Assembly: GCA_964346245.1 (NCBI GenBank)
Contig: CAYFUF010000042.1
Location: 1-10,246, forward strand
DNA from: CAYFUF01 sp964346245
GTDB taxonomy: Bacteria > Bacillota > Clostridia > Tissierellales > Peptoniphilaceae
Length of the DNA: 10,246 bases
Direction: 5' to 3'
The translations under genes were made by a program, and so were the position numbers. The notes beneath the pieces were generated by a model. The model was not told the origin of the DNA. It saw only the letters and a program-made list of their open reading frames with translations, and ran no database searches. Shown piece after piece: positions 1 to 6,801 of the stretch. Within the stretch, counting starts at the first letter, position 1, and every line of letters begins with the position of its first letter.

Positions 1-107
1 ACAGCCTTCGAAATGGTCGATTGAGAAATAAACAACTTTTCTGCCGCTTTCGTATAGCTCTTGCTATCAACCAAAGTAATATAATAATGTAGTTGGTTTA
101 CCTTCAT
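1..107 (-). CDS. LysR-family transcriptional regulator, N-terminal part only
   Basis: The minus strand from an ATG at 107 reads without a stop to the window edge (35 codons). The translation begins MKVNQLHYYITLVDSKSY and continues TKAAEKLFISQSTISKAV. This is the classic LysR N-terminal winged helix-turn-helix: a 'QLxYYxxLVDSKSYTKAA' first helix and an 'LFISQSTISKAV' recognition helix. The family consists of ligand-responsive DNA-binding regulators, often divergently transcribed from a target. An AAAGG ribosome site (116-120 on the minus strand) sits 8 nt before the ATG, which supports the start. The effector domain lies outside the window, so ligand and target cannot be named. The nearest divergent gene is the C-S lyase at 742, but over 600 bp separate them, so a regulatory link is only a possibility. 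Confidence 0.82.
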   Translation of the reverse strand, partial: MKVNQLHYYITLVDSKSYTKAAEKLFISQSTISKA

Positions 108-365
108 GGCTTCTGCCTTTCTCCCCTGAGGGAATCTTAGACACTCATCAACCGTAACATGAGCATACTCACAGCAAGGGGCGAACCACAAACTGAAAAA
201 TTAATCATAGAAGGACAAATCGTAAATATCTTGTTACGAATACTATAACATAGGCAGGGACTTAACTCTAACCAGGTTGCATAGTATAAAATATATCGTA
301 GTAGATGTTTTGGGGAGAGATTTGCTGAGAGAGGTTCCAATCGGACGTTTTAGTGAAGGCCTTTA
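108..365. other. Intergenic stretch with no recognisable gene
   Basis: Both strands were read in all frames. Reading frames exist (for example a 67-codon minus-strand frame, 137-340), but their translations resemble no family I know and have no good ribosome site. The stretch is AT-rich and lies directly upstream of the LysR gene, so it probably contains that gene's promoter. No convincing -35/-10 pair was picked out. Confidence 0.4.
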
Positions 366-506
366 TTAGGGAGTTAGGATTTCTAGTCCGTCCTCAGGGC
401 GATCGATTAATTGTGGGATGGAGTAGACGCTGATGAGGATGCGACCGAAGGCAAGGGCTAACAGGATGTGGCCGGTAAAGAAATGATTTTTAATCCAAGT
501 GTAAAA
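366..506 (-). pseudogene. Possible decayed coding fragment with a hydrophobic segment
   Basis: The minus strand has an open frame of 46 codons between two stops (507-509 and 366-368). It reads as protein-like: FYTWIKNHFFTGHILLALAF, then GRILISVYSIPQLIDRPEDG, ending EILTP. It has one hydrophobic stretch of about 20 residues followed by a charged tail. There is no ATG, GTG or TTG start near its beginning. A GAGGAGG ribosome-site-like motif (543-549, minus) sits upstream but faces no usable start. The best reading is a C-terminal remnant of a larger protein, possibly a transposase or small membrane protein. It could also be chance, and I do not recognise the family. Confidence 0.25.
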
Positions 507-520
507 TTACATTATGATTG

Positions 521-541
521 AAAGCGTTTAGGCGCTTTTTA
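521..541 (+). terminator. Short hairpin followed by Ts
   Basis: AAAGCG (521-526) pairs with CGCTTT (533-538) around a 6-nt loop, and the T-run extends to 541. On the plus strand this resembles a weak rho-independent terminator. No plus-strand gene ends before it, so it may be left over from a lost gene, or it may insulate the gene cluster that follows. Confidence 0.35.
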
Positions 542-576
542 CCTCCTCTATGTATGTGGGTTTATTTCTAGCATCC

Positions 577-605
577 ATTATACACCTAATGGAGGGGGGT
601 GATAA
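577..605 (-). promoter_or_regulatory. Possible sigma-A promoter reading left
   Basis: On the minus strand TTATCA (600-605) and a perfect TATAAT (577-582) are separated by 17 bp. The -10 lies inside a 6-bp inverted repeat, CCATTA / TAATGG (575-592). It would transcribe into the decayed frame at 366-506, which fits a promoter left by a degraded gene. It could also feed the LysR gene through a long leader. Confidence 0.3.
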
Positions 606-741
606 AACCAGATACTTCACGGTGCCTACTCTTTATATTGTTAAGAAAAATAGTAAGTATTCAAGCTAGAGATGAAGTAAGATAGTAGTAGAGAGATGAA
701 GAGTAAGTTGACCAAAGATGAGGATGAGACAAGGAGGACCT
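606..741 (+). other. Purine-rich leader upstream of the C-S lyase gene
   Basis: This stretch leads into the gene at 742. It is strongly purine-rich from about 665 onward and contains a 10-bp direct repeat, AGAGATGAAG, at 668-677 and 692-701 (24-bp period). No clear promoter was found. A TATATT at 634-639 could be a -10, but it has no good -35. No riboswitch fold was recognised. Confidence 0.35.
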
Positions 742-1947
742 ATGCAATTCAACTGGGAAGAATGTATTGACCGAACGGGAACCAACGCTATTGCTATTGA
801 CCACATACCCATACCGGATGTCAGTGTAAAGGAAGGCTTTTCCTGTATCCCCATGTGGGTAGCAGATATGAACTTTGCAACAGCACCTACTATACCAAGG
901 GCTTTGGTGGAGAGGGCTCAGCACCCTTTATACGGCTATTCGGACTTACCTAAGGAATACTTCGATCATATTATCTATTGGTTGACGACGAGGCATAATC
1001 ACATCGACCTGACACGAGAGACAATCGGCTACGAGAATGGCGTTTTGGGTGGCTTGGCATCGGCGATGAGTGTGCTCTGTTCTAGGGGGGACACGGTTCT
1101 TGTTCATTCGCCTACTTATGTAGGATTTACTAAGGTCTTGAAAAACAACGGTTACCATATTGCCTATTCACCTTTAATCCAGGATGAGACGGGGGTCTGG
1201 CGGATGGATTATGAGGATATGGCCCGGCAAATTAAGGAATATAACATTCAAGCGGCAATCTTTTGCTCACCCCACAATCCCACTGGTCGAGTGTGGGAGA
1301 GGGAGGAGATTGAACGAGCTTTTGAGGTCTACCGCGACCATGATGTTTACGTCGTCGCGGATGAGATTTGGGCGGATTTGACCCTCTTTGGCCACCAGCA
1401 CATCGCGACGCAGACGGTGAATGATGATGCTAGGAATCGGACGATTGCCTTTTATGCTCCATCTAAGACTTTTAATCTGGCGGGTTTAATTGGGTCCTAT
1501 CATGTGGTTTACAATCGCTATTTGCGGGACCGCTTGCTGAAGGAATCTAGCCTTAGTGCCTATAATTCGGCTAATGTGCTGTCGGTTACAGCCTTAATTA
1601 GCGCCTACTCTGAGACGGGGGCTGCCTGGGTGGATGAGCTTAAGGAGGTTTTATCAAAGAACGTCCGCTATGCGGTGGCTTATATAAAAGACAAGTTTCC
1701 AGGTGTCTATGTGAAGGAGCCCCAGGGCACTTACCTTCTGCTTTTGGATGCTAAGGCCTGGTGTGATGACCACGGAAAAACAATCGACCAGCTGCAAAAG
1801 CGGGGTGCCGAAGTGGGGGTAGTATGGCAGGATGGCCGTCCTTTCCACTATCCTTACGGCATCCGCATGAATTTGGCCCTGCCGCACCACTTGGTCGCTG
1901 AGGCTTTTGACCGCTTGGATAAGTATGTGTTTAATGGTGACTGGTAA
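742..1947 (+). CDS. MalY/PatB-type PLP-dependent C-S lyase / aminotransferase
   Basis: This 401-residue protein is a fold-type I PLP enzyme of the MalY/PatB group, which cleaves cystathionine or cysteine (cystathionine beta-lyase / cysteine desulfhydrase) in the cytoplasm. Visible hallmarks are the N-terminal 'PMWVADMNF' (about 37-45) typical of MalY/PatB, 'PLYGYSD' (62-68), 'HNPTGRVW' (178-185, cofactor-contacting Asn179), 'VADEIWADL' (205-213, Asp207 for the pyridine nitrogen), 'SKTFNLAG' (241-248, Schiff-base Lys242) and 'GIRMNLALP' (373-381, Arg375 for the substrate carboxylate). The length is normal for the family. An ATG lies 24 bp upstream (718), but AAGGAGG (731-737) stands 4 nt before the ATG at 742, so 742 is the start. 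It is the first gene of a five-gene plus-strand run. The exact substrate cannot be read from the sequence, and an aminotransferase role remains possible. Confidence 0.88.
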   Translation: MQFNWEECIDRTGTNAIAIDHIPIPDVSVKEGFSCIPMWVADMNFATAPTIPRALVERAQHPLYGYSDLPKEYFDHIIYWLTTRHNHIDLTRETIGYENGVLGGLASAMSVLCSRGDTVLVHSPTYVGFTKVLKNNGYHIAYSPLIQDETGVWRMDYEDMARQIKEYNIQAAIFCSPHNPTGRVWEREEIERAFEVYRDHDVYVVADEIWADLTLFGHQHIATQTVNDDARNRTIAFYAPSKTFNLAGLIGSYHVVYNRYLRDRLLKESSLSAYNSANVLSVTALISAYSETGAAWVDELKEVLSKNVRYAVAYIKDKFPGVYVKEPQGTYLLLLDAKAWCDDHGKTIDQLQKRGAEVGVVWQDGRPFHYPYGIRMNLALPHHLVAEAFDRLDKYVFNGDW

Positions 1948-1982
1948 GTGTTCCGTTATGGACGGAGTAGAAAGGATAGGAG

Positions 1983-2933
1983 ATGAGATTAGTCTCTTTC
2001 ATCAAGGAGAAGACAGCCAAAGCGTTAAGCCAAGATGAGATGTTGGCCATGCAGGGGGAACTAGGCATCCTCTTGGACTCAGGCAGAGTGCTTGCAGCTA
2101 GGGCACTAAATGAAAAGTTGCTTACCATCGATGATTATATTGAGTTATGGGATAGGGAAGAAGTCAGTCTATTAGAGGAAGCTTTAATCGGGGAGCTTAG
2201 TTGGGACCTGGAGAAGTTTACTTTCGATAGAGAAGAGGTTAGGTTGTTGGCACCGATACCCGCTCCTCGCCAGGATATTCTCTGCTTGGGCCTCAATTAC
2301 AAGGCGCATGTGGAGGAGTCTAGGGAGGTTAAGGGAATAGGCGCAGGTAAGGATGCGAAGAAGCTCTATCCCGATAAGCCGATTTACTTTGCTAAGCGGG
2401 CAGCCGTAGTCTTGGGCCCTGGGATGGCGATTCCCCGTCATAGCGGCCTAACCGACCGGATTGATTACGAGACGGAACTTGCAGTTGTCATAGGCAGAAA
2501 GGGCTGGGATGTACCTAAGGATCAGGTCTTTGACTATGTTTTGGGCTACACCATCATCAATGATATCTCTGCTCGAGATCTACAGGCAAAGAGAGGGCAG
2601 TGGTACTTGGGGAAGAGCTTACGCGGCTTTACGGCTATGGGTCCTGTGCTAGTGACGGATAATTTGGGGCAAGAGGCCCTTAGTATACGAACCTACCTAA
2701 ATGGCGACTTGAAGCAAGATGCCAAGACCGACCAGCTCATCTTTGATATTCCCACGATATTGAGTGAAATAAGCAGGACCTTTGGGCTGCAGAAGGGAAC
2801 AATTATTGCAACAGGAACACCAGCTGGTGTTTTGATGGGTGAAGAGAACCCTAAATGGCTGAGTTCTGGAGACAAGGTGACCTGCGTGATTGAGGGGATT
2901 GGAACTCTGGAAAATACCATTGCCTCTAACTAA
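1983..2933 (+). CDS. Fumarylacetoacetate hydrolase (FAH) family protein
   Basis: This 316-residue protein has a variable N-terminal part (1-95) and a C-terminal FAH fold (about 97-315). Family motifs are 'LGLNYKAHVEES' (102-113, with the His109/Glu112 pair), 'DYETELAVVIG' (161-171, metal ligands Glu163 and Glu165), 'GYTIINDISARD' (188-199, metal ligand Asp194), 'WYLGKSLRGF' (207-216, active-site Lys211) and 'IATGTPAGV' (275-283). Relatives hydrolyse acylpyruvates, decarboxylate oxaloacetate, or isomerise or dehydrate 2-keto acids; the substrate cannot be assigned from sequence. The metal and catalytic residues are intact, so it should be active. The start is supported by AAAGGA (1971-1976), 6 nt before the ATG. 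It follows the C-S lyase after 35 bp. That gap holds a small TCCGT/ACGGA hairpin without a T-tract, so the two genes are probably cotranscribed. Confidence 0.87.
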   Translation: MRLVSFIKEKTAKALSQDEMLAMQGELGILLDSGRVLAARALNEKLLTIDDYIELWDREEVSLLEEALIGELSWDLEKFTFDREEVRLLAPIPAPRQDILCLGLNYKAHVEESREVKGIGAGKDAKKLYPDKPIYFAKRAAVVLGPGMAIPRHSGLTDRIDYETELAVVIGRKGWDVPKDQVFDYVLGYTIINDISARDLQAKRGQWYLGKSLRGFTAMGPVLVTDNLGQEALSIRTYLNGDLKQDAKTDQLIFDIPTILSEISRTFGLQKGTIIATGTPAGVLMGEENPKWLSSGDKVTCVIEGIGTLENTIASN

Positions 2934-3016
2934 AGGAAAGCTGTGGGCAGACATCATTGGAGACCGTCCATTGGGTAAAAGTAGAGCAGATGACACAAAA
3001 ACAAAAGGAGCTTACC

Positions 3017-4699
3017 ATGACAAAAACCTTTCCGAGCGACATCCAGATTGCCCAAGCCAATGAGATGGAAGAAATTGGCGAAATTGGGAAAAAGCTAGAT
3101 ATCCCAGAGGAGGCAATGGAGAAGTACGGCCGTTACAAGGCAAAAATCAACTTGGACTACTTGAGAAGCCTAGAGGATAAGCCAGACGGCAAACTTATTT
3201 TGGTAACTGCAATCAATCCGACTCCAGCAGGCGAGGGGAAGACGACTACCTCGATTGGGCTAGCTGATGGTCTGCAAAAGATTGGAAAGGTTGCAGCTTT
3301 GGCTTTACGAGAGCCCAGTTTGGGGCCAGCTTTTGGTATCAAGGGTGGGGCAGCCGGAGGCGGCCACTCTCAGGTTATGCCGATGGAGGATATCAATCTG
3401 CACTTTACTGGCGACTTTCATGCGATCGAGCTAGCGAATAATTTGCTGGCAGCGATGATTGACAACCACATTCAGCAGGGAAACGAGCTGAATATTGACC
3501 CTAGGCAGATTGTATGGCACCGCTGCATGGATATGAACGACCGCCAATTGCGTAATGTGGTCACGGGTCTGGGCGGTAAGTCTCAGGGCCATCCCAGGGA
3601 AGGCCACTTTGACATTACGGTGGCTTCAGAGGTGATGGCTATCCTCTGTCTAGCTAGCGATTTGGAGGATCTGAAGGACCGTCTGGCTAGCATCGTTGTT
3701 GCCTACACTTATGATAATGAAGAGGTGACATGCGGTGATCTGAAGGCTCAGGGCGCAATGACCATTCTTTTGAAGGATGCAATCAAGCCCAACTTGGTGC
3801 AGACTTTGGAGCATACACCGGCCTTCATCCATGGCGGACCGTTTGCCAACATTGCTCATGGTTGTAATTCGCTTATGGCAACGAGGATGGCCCTTAAAAC
3901 TGCTGACTATGTGGTCACTGAGGCGGGTTTCGGTGCTGACCTAGGTGCCGAAAAGTTCTTCGATATTAAGTGTAGGGCGGGCGGTTTGCAGCCTTCAGCG
4001 GTGGTGATTGTAGCTACTTTACGAGCTCTCAAGCACCATGGCGGCGCGGACAAGGACAAGGTGACCGAGCCCAACATGGATGCTTTGCAAGCAGGTTTGG
4101 AAAACCTATGGCGACATGCGGATAATATTCGTTCGGTCTTCCACCTGCCGGTTATGGTTGCGCTCAACGCTTTTTACAATGACCCCGAGGAAGAGGTGTC
4201 CTATGTGATGGGTGCCTGTACGGCTCGCCAACTGGAAGTATCCTACTGTACAGGTTGGGCCGATGGGGGCGCTGGCATGACGGACCTGGCGGAGAAGGTG
4301 GTCCACATCGCGGAGATGGACAATGCATTCTCTTACGCCTACTCCTTGGACGATTCGCTCAAGGAGAAGATGGAGAAGGTTGCCCAAAAAGTCTACCGAG
4401 CAAGTGAGGTGAAGTTTACGGCTGCGGCTAACCGGATGATTCGCCGCTTTGAGAAGAATGGCTATGGTGACTTGCCCATCTGTTTCGCCAAAACCCAGTA
4501 TAGCTTTTCGGATGATCCCAAGAAAATCAATGCACCGGAGGATTTCATCATTACGGTTAGGGAGGTTCGTTTGTCAGCAGGGGCTGGTTTCATTGTCTGC
4601 TTGACTGGCGATATTATGACGATGCCTGGTTTACCCAAGATGCCTGCAGCGGTCAACATGGACATCAGCAATGATGGCGTGATTACAGGACTCTTTTAG
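3017..4699 (+). CDS. fhs: Formate-tetrahydrofolate ligase (10-formyl-THF synthetase)
   Basis: Fhs joins formate to tetrahydrofolate using ATP, giving 10-formyl-THF. The reaction is reversible, and anaerobes can run it to make ATP. The 560-residue length is standard. Hallmarks are the P-loop 'TPAGEGKTTT' (69-78), the first family signature 'GIKGGAAGGGH' (107-117, with His where Tyr is more usual), 'HGGPFANIAHGCNS' (272-285), the second signature 'VATLRALKHHGG' (332-343) and 'GDIMTMPGLPK' (531-541). An in-frame ATG 60 bp upstream (2957) would add 20 residues unlike the family, whereas AAAGGAG (3004-3010) lies 6 nt before the ATG at 3017, so 3017 is preferred. The 83-bp gap to the FAH gene shows no terminator or clear promoter. 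The folD gene begins 9 bp after the stop, so these two are clearly coupled. Confidence 0.96.
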   Translation: MTKTFPSDIQIAQANEMEEIGEIGKKLDIPEEAMEKYGRYKAKINLDYLRSLEDKPDGKLILVTAINPTPAGEGKTTTSIGLADGLQKIGKVAALALREPSLGPAFGIKGGAAGGGHSQVMPMEDINLHFTGDFHAIELANNLLAAMIDNHIQQGNELNIDPRQIVWHRCMDMNDRQLRNVVTGLGGKSQGHPREGHFDITVASEVMAILCLASDLEDLKDRLASIVVAYTYDNEEVTCGDLKAQGAMTILLKDAIKPNLVQTLEHTPAFIHGGPFANIAHGCNSLMATRMALKTADYVVTEAGFGADLGAEKFFDIKCRAGGLQPSAVVIVATLRALKHHGGADKDKVTEPNMDALQAGLENLWRHADNIRSVFHLPVMVALNAFYNDPEEEVSYVMGACTARQLEVSYCTGWADGGAGMTDLAEKVVHIAEMDNAFSYAYSLDDSLKEKMEKVAQKVYRASEVKFTAAANRMIRRFEKNGYGDLPICFAKTQYSFSDDPKKINAPEDFIITVREVRLSAGAGFIVCLTGDIMTMPGLPKMPAAVNMDISNDGVITGLF

Positions 4700-4708
4700 G
4701 GGGAACAT

Positions 4709-5569
4709 ATGGTAGAAAAACTTAGAGCTAAACCCATAAAAGAACAGATGGAACAAGAGATTAAAGAAAGGGCAGCGCGTCTTGAGAAGGCGGGTAAAGC
4801 GCCCAAGTTGGCGAGCATAAGGGTGGGCGATGATCCCGCTACTGTCTCCTATGAGATTGGCTTATCGAAGGCCTTCACCCGCCTGGGCTTGGCTTACGAG
4901 TGCCTGAGCTTTCCTGGAGATATCAAGGAAGACGATCTGATCTCTGCGGTGAAAGCAGTGGGGGACGATGATGATATATCCGGCATCCTCCTCTTGATGC
5001 CCCTGCCCGACCACTTGAACGAGGAAAGGGTCATTGAGACGATTCCTCCTATCAAGGACGTTGACGGTGTCCGCCTTGACCAATTGGGCCGCGTCCTTGC
5101 CTATAACCATGAGGGTTTTCATAATTGTGCAATTGCCTCCGTCCTTGCCTTCTTGGACTTCTATAATATCGATGTCTACGGGAAGAGGGTAATGCTACTA
5201 GGAGCTGGCCGCTTGGTTAACCGCCCCTTGTCTATGCTCCTTTTGGAGCGCAAGGCAACGGTCCTCTTGACCAACACCAAGACTAAGGATCCTGCGAGTC
5301 TTGCGCAAGAGGCGGATGTTATCGTGACCAGTATGGGTAATCCTAACGTCATCACGGAGGACTTTCTGCGGGAAGATCAGGTGGTTATTGATGTCGGCAC
5401 TAGCTTTGCTAAGAGTAAGATTGAGGGGGACTTCCCCGTTGAACTTGCCGATAGGGTTGCTGCCTATACGCCTACTCCTGGCGGCGTATCCGGTTTGACG
5501 ACGACGATCCTTGCCCTACATGTTGTGGAGGCAAGGGAGAGAATGCAGGAAAATACGATTGAAAAGTGA
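4709..5569 (+). CDS. folD: FolD-type methylene-THF dehydrogenase / cyclohydrolase, divergent
   Basis: FolD normally oxidises 5,10-methylene-THF with NAD(P)+ and hydrolyses methenyl-THF to 10-formyl-THF, the product of the neighbouring Fhs. The 286-residue length and architecture fit: an N-terminal catalytic part with 'GDDPATVSYE' (40-49), 'GILLLMPLPDHL' (92-103) and 'IKDVDGV' (115-121); a Rossmann part with 'VMLLGAGRLVNRP' (161-173); and the closing 'TPTPGGVSGLTT' (254-265). Several usual residues differ. The cyclohydrolase Lys four places after Tyr48 is Leu52 (a Lys stands at 54), the Gln of 'GILVQLPLP' is Leu96, the 'PCTP' loop reads 'NCAIAS', and the cofactor 'GRS' is 'GAG'. Some clostridial FolD proteins have a similar 'SYExGxxK' pattern, so this is probably a divergent subfamily rather than a damaged gene. 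The ribosome site AGGGGGA overlaps the fhs stop. Cyclohydrolase activity is uncertain. Confidence 0.88.
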   Translation: MVEKLRAKPIKEQMEQEIKERAARLEKAGKAPKLASIRVGDDPATVSYEIGLSKAFTRLGLAYECLSFPGDIKEDDLISAVKAVGDDDDISGILLLMPLPDHLNEERVIETIPPIKDVDGVRLDQLGRVLAYNHEGFHNCAIASVLAFLDFYNIDVYGKRVMLLGAGRLVNRPLSMLLLERKATVLLTNTKTKDPASLAQEADVIVTSMGNPNVITEDFLREDQVVIDVGTSFAKSKIEGDFPVELADRVAAYTPTPGGVSGLTTTILALHVVEARERMQENTIEK

Positions 5570-5580
5570 TGGATTAAGGC

Positions 5581-6801
5581 ATGCGCCAACAAAGAGATTT
5601 TAACGAAAAACAAAAGAAGGTCTACGCCTGGCTGGAGGCTTTGGATCACCCTGAAAAGGGCAAACGAATCGTCCATCTAGCAGGAACGAATGGGAAAGGG
5701 TCGACGGGCATGTTCATTGCCCAGATCCTTTCCCTGTCTTCTTGTCAGGTGGGGCACTTTTCATCGCCCCATGTCATCAGCTACCAGGAGCGGATCCGCA
5801 TTAATGGTCAACCTGTCTCAAATGCTGATTTGGCTAGGGTCCGAAGCAAAATAATAGCTGAACAAGACCGCAACCAGCTGCCGCCTCTCTTCTACTTTGA
5901 ACAAAGCTTCATCGAGGCGCTCCTCCTCTTCCAGGATGTAGAGTGGATTGTTTTGGAAAGCGGGGTTGGTGGTCGTGAGGATATTACGAGCATTATCCCA
6001 GCGGATTACGTGGTCATTACCAGTATCTCCATGGACCATGTAGATAAGCTTGGCGCTAACCTGACGGCGATAGCGGGTCACAAGGCGGATATCATTGAGC
6101 CAGGAAAGCCTGTTTTTTCTGCCCGCCAGCAGGATGAAGTTACTGCAGTTTTGGAGGCCGTGGCTAAAGAACGTCAGGCGCCTTTACGCATGTTGGACTC
6201 CTCAATGATTGACTGCTGCGGTATCGTATCAGCTGGGAAGTCGGGACAAGCAGAGGATGAGTATAGGGACAAGGCGATGATGACCTTCACCTGGAAGCAG
6301 GGCAAGTTAGCTGGTCCCTATGAAACCCAGATGTTAGGTTACCACCAGGTGGACAATGCAGGGCTTGCTCTCCTCGTGGCGGAAGGCTTGGATTTTACGA
6401 CCTATGAGAAGGTGGAGAGGATTCTGAAAGAGGTCAGCATGGTGGGCCGCCTCCAGAAGCTTTCGGGAAAGCCGCCCATTTGGGTGGATGGAGCCCACAA
6501 TAATCAGGCGATAGGGCAGTTGATCGAGAATATGGCCCTCTTAGCTATCCACAAGCCGGTTATTCTTTTTGGCATGCACCGCGGGAGGATTGCCGAAGAG
6601 GTCCAAAGGGAGCTCTTTGCAAAGGCAAGCCGTGTGCTCTTTGTTGAAGTGGAGGGAAGGTCGGATGATCAGATAGAAAAACAGGTCCACCAACATTTGA
6701 TGGACCTGCAAGCTTGCGGTAATGATAAGGATATTGTCATCTGTGGCAGCCTATATATTTTAGCGGCGGCTTACCGCTTTGCCGAGAATCATGTCTCGTA
6801 G
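5581..6801 (+). CDS. FolC paralogue (folylpolyglutamate synthase family), short N-terminus
   Basis: This Mur-ligase-type enzyme would add glutamate to folates using ATP. It has the P-loop 'AGTNGKGST' (34-42), 'SSPHVISYQERIRI' (61-74), 'ESGVGGREDITS' (126-137), 'SMDHVDKLG' (150-158), 'GYHQVDNAGLAL' (253-264), 'VGRLQ' (288-292), 'VDGAHNNQA' (302-310) and 'ICGSLYILA' (387-395). At 406 residues it is shorter than usual because the N-terminal 'G..PGLERxRxLLxxLGNP' segment is mostly absent. Substitutions against the common FolC pattern are HKAD for EKAG and HNN for HNP. The start lies 11 bp after the folD stop, with only AAGG nearly touching the ATG, and an in-frame stop at 5575-5577 excludes an upstream start. 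Translation probably depends on coupling to folD. The gene's end overlaps the convergent folC. It may be specialised, for example for the C1-THF made by its operon partners. Confidence 0.87.
   Translation: MRQQRDFNEKQKKVYAWLEALDHPEKGKRIVHLAGTNGKGSTGMFIAQILSLSSCQVGHFSSPHVISYQERIRINGQPVSNADLARVRSKIIAEQDRNQLPPLFYFEQSFIEALLLFQDVEWIVLESGVGGREDITSIIPADYVVITSISMDHVDKLGANLTAIAGHKADIIEPGKPVFSARQQDEVTAVLEAVAKERQAPLRMLDSSMIDCCGIVSAGKSGQAEDEYRDKAMMTFTWKQGKLAGPYETQMLGYHQVDNAGLALLVAEGLDFTTYEKVERILKEVSMVGRLQKLSGKPPIWVDGAHNNQAIGQLIENMALLAIHKPVILFGMHRGRIAEEVQRELFAKASRVLFVEVEGRSDDQIEKQVHQHLMDLQACGNDKDIVICGSLYILAAAYRFAENHVS

Noticed and set aside
137..340. 67-codon minus-strand frame as a gene
   Set aside because: No ribosome site, no recognisable motif and an unusual Cys/Ser/Leu-rich composition; probably chance in AT-rich DNA.
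718..741. Upstream in-frame ATG giving eight extra residues on the C-S lyase
   Set aside because: The AAGGAGG ribosome site lies inside this extension, at the right distance from the ATG at 742, and the family starts near 742.
1952..1966. Hairpin TCCGT/ACGGA between the C-S lyase and FAH genes as a terminator
   Set aside because: The stem is only 5 bp, there is no T-tract, and the downstream gene follows at once.
2957..3016. Upstream ATG giving 20 extra residues on Fhs
   Set aside because: The extra residues do not look like the family, and AAAGGAG sits correctly before the ATG at 3017, giving the usual length.
5569..5577. ATG overlapping the folD stop as start of the plus-strand FolC
   Set aside because: It is in frame but meets a TAA two codons later (ATG GAT TAA).
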